Shown here: in pieces, positions 7,922-15,991 of the stretch | Numbering within the stretch: the first letter of the stretch is position 1 | Layout of the letters: each line of letters begins with the position of its first letter | Assembly: GCF_001544195.1 (NCBI RefSeq) | Contig: NZ_BCPY01000006.1 | Span: 24,769-88,768 of the forward strand | Reading direction: 5' to 3' | DNA length: 64,000 nucleotides | DNA from: Tetragenococcus solitarius NBRC 100494 | GTDB lineage: Bacteria > Bacillota > Bacilli > Lactobacillales > Enterococcaceae | Position numbers and translations under genes: made by a program | The notes under the pieces: generated by a model | What the model was told of the DNA's origin: nothing | The model's input: only the letters and a program-made list of their open reading frames with translations | Databases searched by the model: none

Positions 7922-8000
7922 TTTACATTCTCCTTATTCCCAAATACTCATAAGAGCCTGCTCTTAGCGGAATATTGTAATAGTTGAGCAATTCACTCAC
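7922..8000 (-). ncRNA. L19 (rplS) 5' leader, probable autoregulatory structure
   Basis: The untranslated region between the rplS promoter and start codon holds the pattern CAACTATTACAATATTCCGC followed by AGAGCAGGCTCTTATGAG (a short GAGC/GCTC-type stem), which matches what I recall of the Firmicute L19 leader motif, thought to let L19 repress its own mRNA. A weak hairpin GAGTGAATTGCTC lies just before it. The match rests on memory, not a covariance search. Confidence 0.55.
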
Positions 8001-8006
8001 TGGAGT

Positions 8007-8035
8007 ATACTATCATACCTTATTCTTAATGTAAA
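8007..8035 (-). promoter_or_regulatory. rplS promoter
   Basis: On the minus strand, TTTACA (8035-8030), a 17-base spacer and TAGTAT (8012-8007): a good sigma-A promoter that would start the L19 leader near 8000. Confidence 0.7.
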
Positions 8036-8049
8036 GAATTTTCTCGTTC

Positions 8050-9102
8050 TCAAATCTTTACTAAATCCAGCTCGTGCAGGCTTTCTGCGATTTGTACTGA
8101 ATTCCAAGCTGCCCCTTTTAATAAATTATCTGAAACCACCCACATATGATAACCATTTGTCACATCTAAGTCCTGACGAATGCGTCCTACAAAGGTGTCT
8201 TTCTTTCCTACGCTATTCATTGCTTGCGGATAGATTTGCTGGCTAGGATCATCTTCTAACACGACGCCAGGTGCATCCTCTAAACAAGCACGTAGATCAG
8301 CAACAGAAACTTCCTTTTCTGTTTCAATATAAATGGACTCTGAGTGACCTGTGATGACAGGAATGCGAACACATGTCGCTGACACTTTTATTTGGTCGTC
8401 TTCCATAATTTTTTTGGTTTCATTGACCATTTTCCATTCTTCTTTGGTGTAATCTTTGTCCGCAAATTCATCAATTTGGGCTAGAGCATTAAAAGCTAAC
8501 GGATAATGTTTTTTATCACTAGCTACAGGCAAAATTCCTGTGGTTAAATCTTCCGGTAATTTTCCATCCAGTATTTCTCTGCTTTGCTGTTTAACCTCTT
8601 CTATTGCCTTTGCACCAGCTCCAGAGACAGCTTGGTAAGTCGATACAATCACACGACCAATGCCCGCTAATTTTTTGATTGGTTCGAGTGCAACCATCAT
8701 TTGAATCGTTGAACAGTTCGGATTGGCAATGATTCCCTGATGTTTTTTTAACGCTTCTTTATTGACTTCAGGTACGACCAAAGGTACATCATCTACCATA
8801 CGAAATTGACTCGTATTATCCACGACAACAGCGCCCCGTTTAACTGCTTCAGGCGCAAATTTTTGTGAAATACTGCCGCCTGCGCTAAAAATCGCAATAT
8901 CTATATCATCAAAAGATTCTGGGACAAGTTCTTCAACAAAAAGTCCTTCTCCTTTAAATAAGAGTTTGCGGCCAGCTGAGCGTTTTGAAGCAAGTAATTT
9001 TACATTTTTAAGAGGTAAATTGGTTTGTTCTAACATTTCGATTAGTTTGGTTCCAACAGCGCCTGTTGCTCCAACAACTGCTACGTTATATCCATCGTTC
9101 AT
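8050..9102 (-). CDS. asd: Aspartate-semialdehyde dehydrogenase
   Basis: Converts aspartyl phosphate to aspartate semialdehyde with NADPH, the branch point for lysine/diaminopimelate, threonine and methionine. 350 residues, normal for the Gram-positive branch. The N-terminal NADP site is [14 protein letters not shown] (residues 7-20). The catalytic cysteine is Cys130 in [10 protein letters not shown], and the substrate-binding block is around [23 protein letters not shown] ribosome binding site precedes the ATG. It is upstream of rplS on the same strand but separated by the rplS promoter, so probably transcribed separately. No dapA or lysC neighbour is present in the window. Confidence 0.96.
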   Translation of the reverse strand: MNDGYNVAVVGATGAVGTKLIEMLEQTNLPLKNVKLLASKRSAGRKLLFKGEGLFVEELVPESFDDIDIAIFSAGGSISQKFAPEAVKRGAVVVDNTSQFRMVDDVPLVVPEVNKEALKKHQGIIANPNCSTIQMMVALEPIKKLAGIGRVIVSTYQAVSGAGAKAIEEVKQQSREILDGKLPEDLTTGILPVASDKKHYPLAFNALAQIDEFADKDYTKEEWKMVNETKKIMEDDQIKVSATCVRIPVITGHSESIYIETEKEVSVADLRACLEDAPGVVLEDDPSQQIYPQAMNSVGKKDTFVGRIRQDLDVTNGYHMWVVSDNLLKGAAWNSVQIAESLHELDLVKI

Positions 9103-9248
9103 TTAAAACCGCTTCCTTTTTCTCTTTTCGTTATTTTAATTATTTTAACATATAGCATACAAATTACTAGTTTATAATTTAGAAATTTTTTATTTAGCTA
9201 ACAAAATTCCTTATTTAAAGGAAAAAGTCGATTATTAGTGTTTTTTAT

Positions 9249-9278
9249 TTGTGAAATACCCCTAGTTTCGGCTATAAT
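9249..9278 (+). promoter_or_regulatory. Orphan plus-strand promoter
   Basis: TTGTGA (9249-9254), 18-base spacer, perfect TATAAT (9273-9278), directed away from asd into a gap with no plus-strand gene. The implied start is near 9285, and a strong terminator follows about 60-100 bases downstream. Confidence 0.6.
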
Positions 9279-9284
9279 TATAGA

Positions 9285-9395
9285 AGAAGAATTTTGGGGA
9301 AGATTCTTCGCAATGTGTATTGGATTAACTTCCTTTATTCAAGCAAAAAAGGCAAGGGCGCTCTACATAAAACCTTGTCTTTTTTGCTTTTTTTA
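9285..9395 (+). ncRNA. Candidate small RNA
   Basis: A transcript of about 110 bases is bounded by a good promoter at 9249-9278 and a long terminator stem (9341-9357 with 9373-9389, then T7). A 5' hairpin GAAGAAT...ATTCTTC lies at its start, followed by a single-stranded A/C-rich middle. There is no open frame with a ribosome binding site inside it. It does not match 6S, SRP, tmRNA or RNase P as I know them. Promoter, fold and terminator are seen; expression is inference. Confidence 0.5.
9341..9389. terminator. Bidirectional terminator (small RNA and amylase gene)
   Basis: AAGCAAAAAAGGCAAGG (9341-9357) pairs with CCTTGTCTTTTTTGCTT (9373-9389) with one wobble. It lies 9 bases past the end of the minus-strand amylase gene and is followed by a T-run on the plus strand. 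Confidence 0.8.
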
Positions 9396-9397
9396 TA

Positions 9398-11158
9398 CTA
9401 TTTTTTTAAAATAAGAAATCCTTTTGCAAACACGGTATTTGTTTGCCCTTTTTGTTCACTTAAATTAGACAAAAGGACCTGACCCTCTCTTGGCAAAGGA
9501 ATGGTTTTTTTGCCGGTATTAAAAATCGCTTGGAGAGTTTTTCCGTTTAATTGACGTTTTAAAATAAGTAAACCTGCTTGCTCATCAACTTCCCGCCAAA
9601 TCGTCTCTCCTTGACTAAGGATTTCTTGCCAATTTTTACGCAAGGCAATGAGTCTTTTGACAAACTGCAGCAAGTCTTGATCTTGTTCATCCTGCTGCCA
9701 AACCATACATTTACGACACTCAGGATCTGCTCCTCCGGTCAGACCTATCTCATCTCCGTAATATAAGCAGGGGACGCCTGGCTGTAGGTAGGTAAACGCC
9801 ATGACTTGCTTCATTAAATCTTTATCTTCGCCTGCTTCTGTGAGTAAACGCGGTGTATCATGCGAATCCAGGATATTAAACTGGAGCTGATTGGTTTGAG
9901 CTCGGTATAACATCAGTTGTTGATTAAGCGCCACAACCATAGAGTTCAAAGAAAGACGTTTTTTAATAAAATAACCTAAGATAGCATCTGTGTAGGCATA
10001 GTTCATGACTGCATGAAACTCATCTCCTTCCAGCCAGCTTTGCGCAGAATGCCAGATTTCACCTAAAATGTAAAAATCTTTTTTGGTTTTGTCACAAACC
10101 TGACGAAACTTTTTCCAAAAATGATGATCTACCTCGTTTGCAACGTCTAAGCGCCAGGCATCAATATCAAAAGTTTCAATCCAGTATTTCGCTGTCTCTA
10201 GTAGATACTCTTGAACTTCTGGATTGGCCGTATTTAGTTTGGGCATATGCGGAGTAAAAGCAAAGGTATCATAGGTGATATCATAAGCTTCTTCAAAATC
10301 GTCTGTTTCCTTGAATGTTGCTGGAAACTTATGGATATGAAACCAATCGGCATACTTTGAATTTTTTCCATTGACTAATACATCTTGCCACTGGGGCGAC
10401 CGGTCTCCCATGTGATTGAAAACCGCATCCAGCATGACTTTTATTCCTCTTTTATGACACTCGTCCACCAATTTTTTAAAGAGGCTTTCATCCCCAAAAT
10501 CTGGATCAATTTTACGATAATCTATTGTATCGTATTTATGGTTGGAATAAGCTTTAAAAATGGGGCATAAATAGATACCGTTAATGCCTAAATCGACCAA
10601 ATAATCTAAATGATCGATAATTCCCTGCAAGTCGCCCCCAAAGTAATCTTTGCGCCCTGGCGTTTTTTCATTCCAAGAAAGCGTTCCTTTTGGATCATTG
10701 GTCGGATCCCCGTTAGCAAAACGCTCAGGAAAAATCTGATACCAAACCGTCTTTTTTACCCACTCAGGTGCTTTAAAGCGATCGATTTCATGAAAATAAG
10801 GAAAACGAAAATATAAGTGAGGAAGTGCTAGTACATCCTCTGATAAAGGATACAGACCTTGGTCGCCATAAAAAAATTGCTGATGATCTTTTCCTGTTAT
10901 TGCAAAGGCATAAGTCAACCGGTTAAAAGGCGCCCTAACAGAAATAAACCAATAATCATAAATGTCGGTTGATAACTTTTTCCTCATTTCTACGGGTTCT
11001 TTTCTTTGCCCTTTTTCTACTAAATAAGGGTCTCCCCAAATAAGCTTTACGCGTGAAACATCTTCTTTAGCGGTCCGCAGACGTAGATGTAAGACGTCTT
11101 TTTCATAAAGGTAAGCAAATTCACTTTCCGGACGATGGTAAATTGCTGCTGTATTCAT
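9398..11158 (-). CDS. GH13 cyclomaltodextrinase/neopullulanase-type amylase
   Basis: A cytoplasmic alpha-glucan hydrolase of 586 residues (no signal peptide) that would cut maltodextrins, cyclodextrins or pullulan fragments. An N-terminal CBM34-like beta domain (about 1-120) is followed by the GH13 barrel with all conserved regions: DAVFNHMGD, WRLDVANEV (nucleophile Asp), ILGEIWH (acid/base Glu) and ILDSHDTPR (third Asp). The start chosen is the ATG at 11158, behind AAAGGAG with a 7-base spacer, rather than an earlier in-frame codon at 11206. A TATAAT at 11210-11215 and a cre-like site follow the likely promoter. No maltose transporter is adjacent. Confidence 0.9.
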   Translation of the reverse strand: MNTAAIYHRPESEFAYLYEKDVLHLRLRTAKEDVSRVKLIWGDPYLVEKGQRKEPVEMRKKLSTDIYDYWFISVRAPFNRLTYAFAITGKDHQQFFYGDQGLYPLSEDVLALPHLYFRFPYFHEIDRFKAPEWVKKTVWYQIFPERFANGDPTNDPKGTLSWNEKTPGRKDYFGGDLQGIIDHLDYLVDLGINGIYLCPIFKAYSNHKYDTIDYRKIDPDFGDESLFKKLVDECHKRGIKVMLDAVFNHMGDRSPQWQDVLVNGKNSKYADWFHIHKFPATFKETDDFEEAYDITYDTFAFTPHMPKLNTANPEVQEYLLETAKYWIETFDIDAWRLDVANEVDHHFWKKFRQVCDKTKKDFYILGEIWHSAQSWLEGDEFHAVMNYAYTDAILGYFIKKRLSLNSMVVALNQQLMLYRAQTNQLQFNILDSHDTPRLLTEAGEDKDLMKQVMAFTYLQPGVPCLYYGDEIGLTGGADPECRKCMVWQQDEQDQDLLQFVKRLIALRKNWQEILSQGETIWREVDEQAGLLILKRQLNGKTLQAIFNTGKKTIPLPREGQVLLSNLSEQKGQTNTVFAKGFLILKK

Positions 11159-11189
11159 GATTGACTCTCCTTTGAAATTTTGTATAAAA

Positions 11190-11215
11190 AGATGGCGCTT
11201 ACACAAACCATTATA
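11190..11215 (-). promoter_or_regulatory. Amylase -10 box and cre-like site
   Basis: On the minus strand a TATAAT (11215-11210) is followed directly by TGTAAGCGCCATCT (11203-11190), which resembles the CcpA operator (cre) though its right half is imperfect. The -35 is weak. The position suggests glucose repression of the amylase. Confidence 0.5.
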
Positions 11216-11397
11216 CCTTAGTTTTTCCTAGAAAAAAATTTTCATTATTTATCCTGCCTCTTCTTTTTTATATTTATTGAAAAAGGCTTAAGAATCCTTG
11301 ATCCCGCGTCTTAGCGTTGAATTATGCAAAAAGGTGTGCTACGCTTTGAAAATAAATGAAACGTTTTTTCATTATTTCCAATTGAAGGAGAATGAAC

Positions 11398-13743
11398 ATG
11401 CTTGAACTAAAAGATATAAAAAAGCACTATAAGGTTGGAAACACCGTTACCAAAGCTTTAGATGGTGTATCCGTTGCTTTTCGCCAGCAAGAGTTTGTTG
11501 CCATTTTGGGTGAAAGCGGCTCTGGGAAAACAACGCTTCTAAATGTTATCGGCGGACTTGATCAATATGACTCTGGCGACATGGTAATTAACGGTAAATC
11601 CACCAAAGATTTTAAGGACAAAGATTGGGATGCTTATCGTAATAACTCCATCGGTTTTGTTTTTCAAAGTTATAACCTTATTGGCCACCAAGGGATTATT
11701 GATAATGTCGAATTAGGCATGACCTTAAGTGGCGTCTCTAAAAAAGAGCGGCGGAAAAAAGCCGAAGAAGCATTAGAGCGTGTAGGTTTAAAAGAACACA
11801 TCCATAAAAAGCCAAGCCAATTATCCGGCGGTCAAATGCAACGTGTGGCTATTGCAAGAGCACTTGCCAATGATCCAGATATTTTACTTTGTGATGAGCC
11901 TACGGGAGCTCTGGATTCACAAACCAGTGTGCAGATTATGAACCTCATCCAAGAAGTTGCCAAAGATAAACTAGTTATCATGGTGACACATAATGCGGAC
12001 TTGGCCCACAAATACGCAGACCGGACCATCCGTTTTGCTGATGGCAAAGTAATCGATGATTCTAACCCGCATATTGAAGGTAAAAAGAAAGAACCCTTTG
12101 ATTTAAAACATACCAAGATGACCTTTCTTACTGCGCTACGTTTATCTTTTAACAATATCCGCACGAAAAAAGGACGCACTTTTTTGACCGCTTTTGCCTC
12201 CAGTATCGGAATTATCAGTATTGCAATTGTTCTATCGTTGTCAACTGGCTTTCAAAAGCAAATTGATCAGACTCAGTCGGAAACGCTCGCGCAATTTCCA
12301 ATTACCATTTCACGCGAAACGACTGACCAAGATCCAGAAAATTTTGAAGACCAGCGTTCAGATGAAGGCACTTTTCCTGAAGAGAAAGAAGTCACTGCTA
12401 AAATTAGCGATGAGGATCGTTCTCAGCGAACGAACCACATTGACCAAGACTTTATTGACTACGTTGACAACATCAATCCGACTTTAAGTAATAACATCGG
12501 CTATACTCGTCTAGCCAATATGAATTTACTACGAGAAATCGATGGAAAACCTAAAACAGTTCAGTTTTCCAATGGTTCAGAAGATGAGTCCCAAGCGGAA
12601 TCGATGATGTCAATGATGGCTGCTCAAACTGGAATCGGCGTCTCTTCTTTTCCTAAACAATTAGATGATTCGCAAGGGAACTTTTTAAAAGATAACTATC
12701 GGCTTTTAGAAGGAGATTTTCCTGAAGATACCAACGATGTAGTCCTAGTAGTTGATGAAAACAATGAAACCAACATTAATGCCTTAAATAACCTAGGCTT
12801 TGATCTTGAGGATGGGGATAAAATCTCCTTTGACGATATTATAGGGACAAAGATTAAATTAGCTTATAATAATGCCTTTTACGAAGAACTTCCAACGGGA
12901 AATTTTGTCCCAAAACAAGATTTAGACGAAGTTTATGATAATGATGACAATGAGGAACTAACAATTGCAGGTGTTATCCGAAATAAAGAATCTTCCACCA
13001 TGGATCTTTTAGCGCCCGGTATCGCTTATAGCGATGCTCTTGCACAAAAAGTGATTGATAAAAATAAAGATTCCGAGATTGTCAAAGCACAAAAAGATAG
13101 TGACAAAAATGTCATGACCAATGAAGAAATCGATGGTACAGCCAAAGATAATCTATTGGATGCCTTAGGTGCCAGCGAAATTCCTTATAGCATAATGATT
13201 TATCCTAATAATTTTGATGACAAAGAACAGATTTTGGACTATCTGGATGACTATAACAAAGGAAAAGACAAAGACGATCAAATTATTTATAGTGATTTAG
13301 CTGGCACAATGACTGATTTAACCGGTGGAATTATGGATGCTATCACTTATGTTTTAATTGCTTTTGCAGGCATTTCACTGGTTACCAGTATGATTATGAT
13401 TGGTATCATTACCTATACTTCTGTTTTAGAACGAACCAAAGAAATTGGCGTATTAAAAGCTTTAGGGGCCCGGAAGAAAGATATTACACGAGTCTTCGAC
13501 GCTGAAACTGCAATTTTAGGCGTCGCTTCAGGAACATTAGGTGTCGTTATTGCTTATCTGGCAACCTTCCCGATTAATGCGGTGTTGCTAAACTTAACTG
13601 ATTTAGAAAACGTCGCACAATTAAATCCAATGCACGCTCTTATATTGGTGATTGTTAGCACCGTCTTAACTATGATCGGCGGACATATCCCAGCTCGAAT
13701 GGCAGCTAAAAAAGATGCAGCTATCGCCTTACGCGCGGAATAA
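11398..13743 (+). CDS. MacB-like ABC transporter, fused ATPase and permease
   Basis: 781 residues. The N-terminal ABC ATPase (1-225) has Walker A GESGSGKTT, signature LSGGQMQRV and Walker B ILLCDEPTGALD. A first membrane segment (about 255-280) follows. Then comes a ~350-residue, very acidic extracellular domain, and three C-terminal membrane segments with the FtsX/MacB motif (ERTKEIGVLKALGA). Such fusions are type VII ABC systems that export peptides or act as mechanotransmitters in antimicrobial-peptide resistance. The start is the ATG at 11398 (AAGGAG with a 7-base spacer); the ATG at 11392 is too close to it. An AATGAAA...TTTCATT repeat (11355-11373) upstream could be an operator. Substrate unknown. 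Confidence 0.92.
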   Translation: MLELKDIKKHYKVGNTVTKALDGVSVAFRQQEFVAILGESGSGKTTLLNVIGGLDQYDSGDMVINGKSTKDFKDKDWDAYRNNSIGFVFQSYNLIGHQGIIDNVELGMTLSGVSKKERRKKAEEALERVGLKEHIHKKPSQLSGGQMQRVAIARALANDPDILLCDEPTGALDSQTSVQIMNLIQEVAKDKLVIMVTHNADLAHKYADRTIRFADGKVIDDSNPHIEGKKKEPFDLKHTKMTFLTALRLSFNNIRTKKGRTFLTAFASSIGIISIAIVLSLSTGFQKQIDQTQSETLAQFPITISRETTDQDPENFEDQRSDEGTFPEEKEVTAKISDEDRSQRTNHIDQDFIDYVDNINPTLSNNIGYTRLANMNLLREIDGKPKTVQFSNGSEDESQAESMMSMMAAQTGIGVSSFPKQLDDSQGNFLKDNYRLLEGDFPEDTNDVVLVVDENNETNINALNNLGFDLEDGDKISFDDIIGTKIKLAYNNAFYEELPTGNFVPKQDLDEVYDNDDNEELTIAGVIRNKESSTMDLLAPGIAYSDALAQKVIDKNKDSEIVKAQKDSDKNVMTNEEIDGTAKDNLLDALGASEIPYSIMIYPNNFDDKEQILDYLDDYNKGKDKDDQIIYSDLAGTMTDLTGGIMDAITYVLIAFAGISLVTSMIMIGIITYTSVLERTKEIGVLKALGARKKDITRVFDAETAILGVASGTLGVVIAYLATFPINAVLLNLTDLENVAQLNPMHALILVIVSTVLTMIGGHIPARMAAKKDAAIALRAE

Positions 13744-13760
13744 TTTTCATAAAAATACCG

Positions 13761-13799
13761 ACCCCCAAAAGTTAGATTTTTGGTCTAACTTTTGGGGGT
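13761..13799 (+). terminator. Terminator-like hairpin after the ABC transporter
   Basis: A perfect 16-bp inverted repeat, ACCCCCAAAAGTTAGA (13761-13776) with TCTAACTTTTGGGGGT (13784-13799), loop of 7. The T-run after it is poor, but the stem is very strong. Confidence 0.7.
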
Positions 13800-13839
13800 T
13801 GGTTCATTTAAATCACAGTCCATGCGTTTTTTATTTATT

Positions 13840-13932
13840 TTGGTGGCATATTAAAAGACGTACCTCCAATTTGATAAATGATTGGTGGCAAATACGGGGA
13901 CGTCCCTCCAATCACTACAACTATTGGTGGCA
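13840..13932. repeat. 42-bp tandem repeat array (TTGGTGGCA units)
   Basis: TTGGTGGCA recurs at 13840, 13882 and 13924, exactly 42 bp apart. The first two units are 30-bp imperfect palindromes (TTGGTGG ... GACGT ... CCTCCAA; 13840-13869 and 13882-13911), each followed by a 12-bp spacer. The third unit keeps only its left arm. The array begins 41 bp after the terminator stem of the ABC transporter. Confidence 0.75.
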
Positions 13933-13951
13933 AGTTAATTGATAAGCTATT

Positions 13952-15535
13952 TTAATCATTTAAAGAGTCAATAGACTCTTTTTTTATTTGCTGATCTTTC
14001 ACAATGAGCAGCTTATTAAAATTCTTTTTTAAAAAGTAACGATCGTGAGTAACAGCTAGCAGCGTTCCTGTATATTCGCTTAGCAAATTTTCAATTTCTT
14101 CGCGAGCATAAATATCTAAGTGATTGGTTGGTTCATCTAAAATCAAAAAATTGGTTTGTTTATGAAAAAGTTTAAGTAAGTAAAGCCGGACACGTTCGCC
14201 GCCAGAAAGATCTTTGACACGGCGTTTGGCATCTTCGCTATAAAAACCAAAGTGCGCAAGTGTTTGGCGAGCTTTTTGTTCTTGCGGTAAAAATTCTTTG
14301 ACAAAGCCCAACACACGCTCGTTAGGATTATCAAAAATAATCGTCTGCGGCAAATACCCGATTTTAACACTTGCGCCTAAAGTGATTACCCCTTCATCGG
14401 CTAGCAATCCACCTAAAATCATTTGCAGAAGGGTAGATTTTCCTGATCCATTTTTTCCTAAAATCGCTATTCTTTCTTGACGATAAATTGCAAAACTACT
14501 ATCGACAAATAACAAACGCTCACTTATCATTTTCCCGATGTTTTTAGCAACAACCACTTCTTTTCCTGAACGACTTGCTTGGTCAATACTTTCTAAGCGT
14601 TTTTTAGGTGGTTGAGGGGGTTTAACGATCGTTAACTTGGCTAAGCGATGCTCTAATTCTTTGGCTTTTTTGAAAAAAGCCTCATCGCCCCCTTCATTGC
14701 CCCATTGTCGATAGCGACGAATCATCCTTTTGAGGCGTTGTACCTCTTTTTGCTGTAGTTCATAGTCTTTTGTGATTTCTGCAATGCGAGCTTTTTTAAG
14801 CTGCACATATCGACTATAGTTTCCCGGATATTCGATCAAAGCTCCTTCTTCAATTTCGGCAATTTTTTCTGTCACCTGGTCTAAAAACATCCGATCATGG
14901 GAAATCACCAGATAAGCGACTCTAGTTGTTTTTAAATAACTTTCTAACCAGCGAATTCCTGCCAAATCTAAATGGTTGGTCGGTTCATCAAGTAATAAAA
15001 GATCGGTCTCTTGTAAAAGAACTTTCGCTAACTCTACGCGTACTCTTTCTCCCCCGCTGATAGCAGAGATTGCAGTATCTGCTTTTTCTTCTAGTCCCAA
15101 TCCTTTTAGCATCGTAAGGATCCGATCTTCTAATTCATAGCCTCCTGCGTCTTCAAATTCTTGCTGTAATTTTCCGTAAACATCTATCATATGTTCCAAA
15201 TCTTCTGTCGAATCAGACATTTTCTGTTCGTAAACATGCAGCTGTTTTTTCAAATTCTGTAACTCGAAAAAGCTTTCTTCTAAGTAATTTGAGACCGTTG
15301 AATGACTTTGAGGAAAGGATTGCGGGACATAACCAATTTTCAGTCCTTTTTTACGACTCACTTTTCCAGAATCTATTCCTTCTGCTCCAGTAATTATGCG
15401 AAAAAGCGTCGTCTTTCCTGTACCGTTAGCGCCAACAAGTCCAATTTTTTCTTGTTCATTTATCGCAAATGATAAACTTTCAAAAAGTGGTGTCCCACCA
15501 AAATTTTTATTGATTTTATTTAATTGTATAAGCAT
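13952..15535 (-). CDS. ABC-F ATPase, possible ribosome protection protein
   Basis: 527 residues with two ABC domains and no membrane segments: Walker A GLVGANGTGKTT (near 35) and ILGKNGSGKST; signatures ISGGERVRVE and LSGGERVRLY; Walker B DLLLLDEPTNHLD and FLILDEPTNHLD. The linker between the domains is basic and helical (KRMIRRYRQWGNEGGDEAFF), the region that reaches the ribosomal tRNA sites in this family. ABC-F proteins either tune translation or dislodge ribosome-targeting antibiotics. The start is the ATG at 15535, behind AAAGGAG. The long leader with a small ORF and an intrinsic terminator favours an antibiotic-inducible resistance factor, but the exact subfamily is not established. Confidence 0.88.
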   Translation of the reverse strand: MLIQLNKINKNFGGTPLFESLSFAINEQEKIGLVGANGTGKTTLFRIITGAEGIDSGKVSRKKGLKIGYVPQSFPQSHSTVSNYLEESFFELQNLKKQLHVYEQKMSDSTEDLEHMIDVYGKLQQEFEDAGGYELEDRILTMLKGLGLEEKADTAISAISGGERVRVELAKVLLQETDLLLLDEPTNHLDLAGIRWLESYLKTTRVAYLVISHDRMFLDQVTEKIAEIEEGALIEYPGNYSRYVQLKKARIAEITKDYELQQKEVQRLKRMIRRYRQWGNEGGDEAFFKKAKELEHRLAKLTIVKPPQPPKKRLESIDQASRSGKEVVVAKNIGKMISERLLFVDSSFAIYRQERIAILGKNGSGKSTLLQMILGGLLADEGVITLGASVKIGYLPQTIIFDNPNERVLGFVKEFLPQEQKARQTLAHFGFYSEDAKRRVKDLSGGERVRLYLLKLFHKQTNFLILDEPTNHLDIYAREEIENLLSEYTGTLLAVTHDRYFLKKNFNKLLIVKDQQIKKESIDSLND

Positions 15536-15567
15536 GGTCTTCTCCTTTAAAGACCCTCGTATGCCAA

Positions 15568-15598
15568 ACAAAAAAGGCCATGAAATATCCATGACCTT
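15568..15598 (-). promoter_or_regulatory. Transcription attenuator in the ABC-F leader
   Basis: On the minus strand AAGGTCATG (15598-15590) pairs with CATGGCCTT (15582-15574), one wobble, followed by a T-run; this is an intrinsic terminator only about 33-39 bases before the ABC-F start codon. TCGTATG (15637-15631) and CATACGA (15563-15557) on the RNA flank it and are complementary. Confidence 0.75.
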
Positions 15599-15651
15599 GT
15601 TATTTATTTTCTTATAATAAAAAAAGGAAACATACGAAATGGTCATTGGTT

Positions 15652-15780
15652 TTATAAAATTCTGCTGTTTTTGGATACACTTCTCCCGCCAACAGCCATT
15701 GTAAAACCAATCGCATGACTAAAACTGACATGATACCGTTGGTAATTTTTGCTCGGTGTTATTTTAATCATACGAACCAT
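15652..15780 (-). CDS. Leader peptide upstream of the ABC-F gene, 42 residues
   Basis: A short open frame beginning MVRMIKITPSKNYQRYHVSF and ending SKNSRIL, in the leader RNA between the promoter at 15820-15848 and the attenuator at 15568-15598. AGGAGGG (15798-15792) lies 11 bases before the ATG. The peptide is basic and has no known domain. Leader peptides of this kind allow ribosome stalling by an antibiotic to change the fold of the downstream RNA. A segment at its start codon (CAAATGG) is complementary to CCATTT just after its stop, and TCGTATG occurs in both places. Translation and stalling are inference. Confidence 0.55.
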   Translation of the reverse strand: MVRMIKITPSKNYQRYHVSFSHAIGFTMAVGGRSVSKNSRIL

Positions 15781-15819
15781 TTGCTTTTGTTCCCTCCTCT
15801 GTCTACTAAGTTATTTAAA

Positions 15820-15859
15820 AGTGTAACAAATTTTGTTGGCTTGTACAAGCACAAGCCAA
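15820..15859 (-). promoter_or_regulatory. Promoter and palindrome for the ABC-F transcript
   Basis: TTGTAC (15848-15843), 17-base spacer, TACACT (15825-15820) on the minus strand. The -35 sits inside a 9-bp inverted repeat TTGGCTTGT/ACAAGCCAA (15836-15859), which may be an operator. Confidence 0.55.
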
Positions 15860-15991
15860 TCTGTCAGCTTGAGTTTTTGAATAATTCAATTTCGGATTAT
15901 TGAATAACGAATTCTTTCTTTAACTAATTTTATCGATAACGACTTCCACGCTTTTCAATATCATCTTTCGTTACTTATACGAAATTATAGC

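Noticed and set aside
9294..9482. 62-codon open frame in the small-RNA region
   Set aside because: It reads through the terminator into the amylase gene on the other strand and lacks a ribosome binding site.
13715..13942. Plus-strand open frame with WWHIKRRTSN/WWQIRGRPSN repeats
   Set aside because: The protein repeats arise because the 42-bp DNA array is a multiple of three; the frame starts inside the ABC gene and crosses a terminator.
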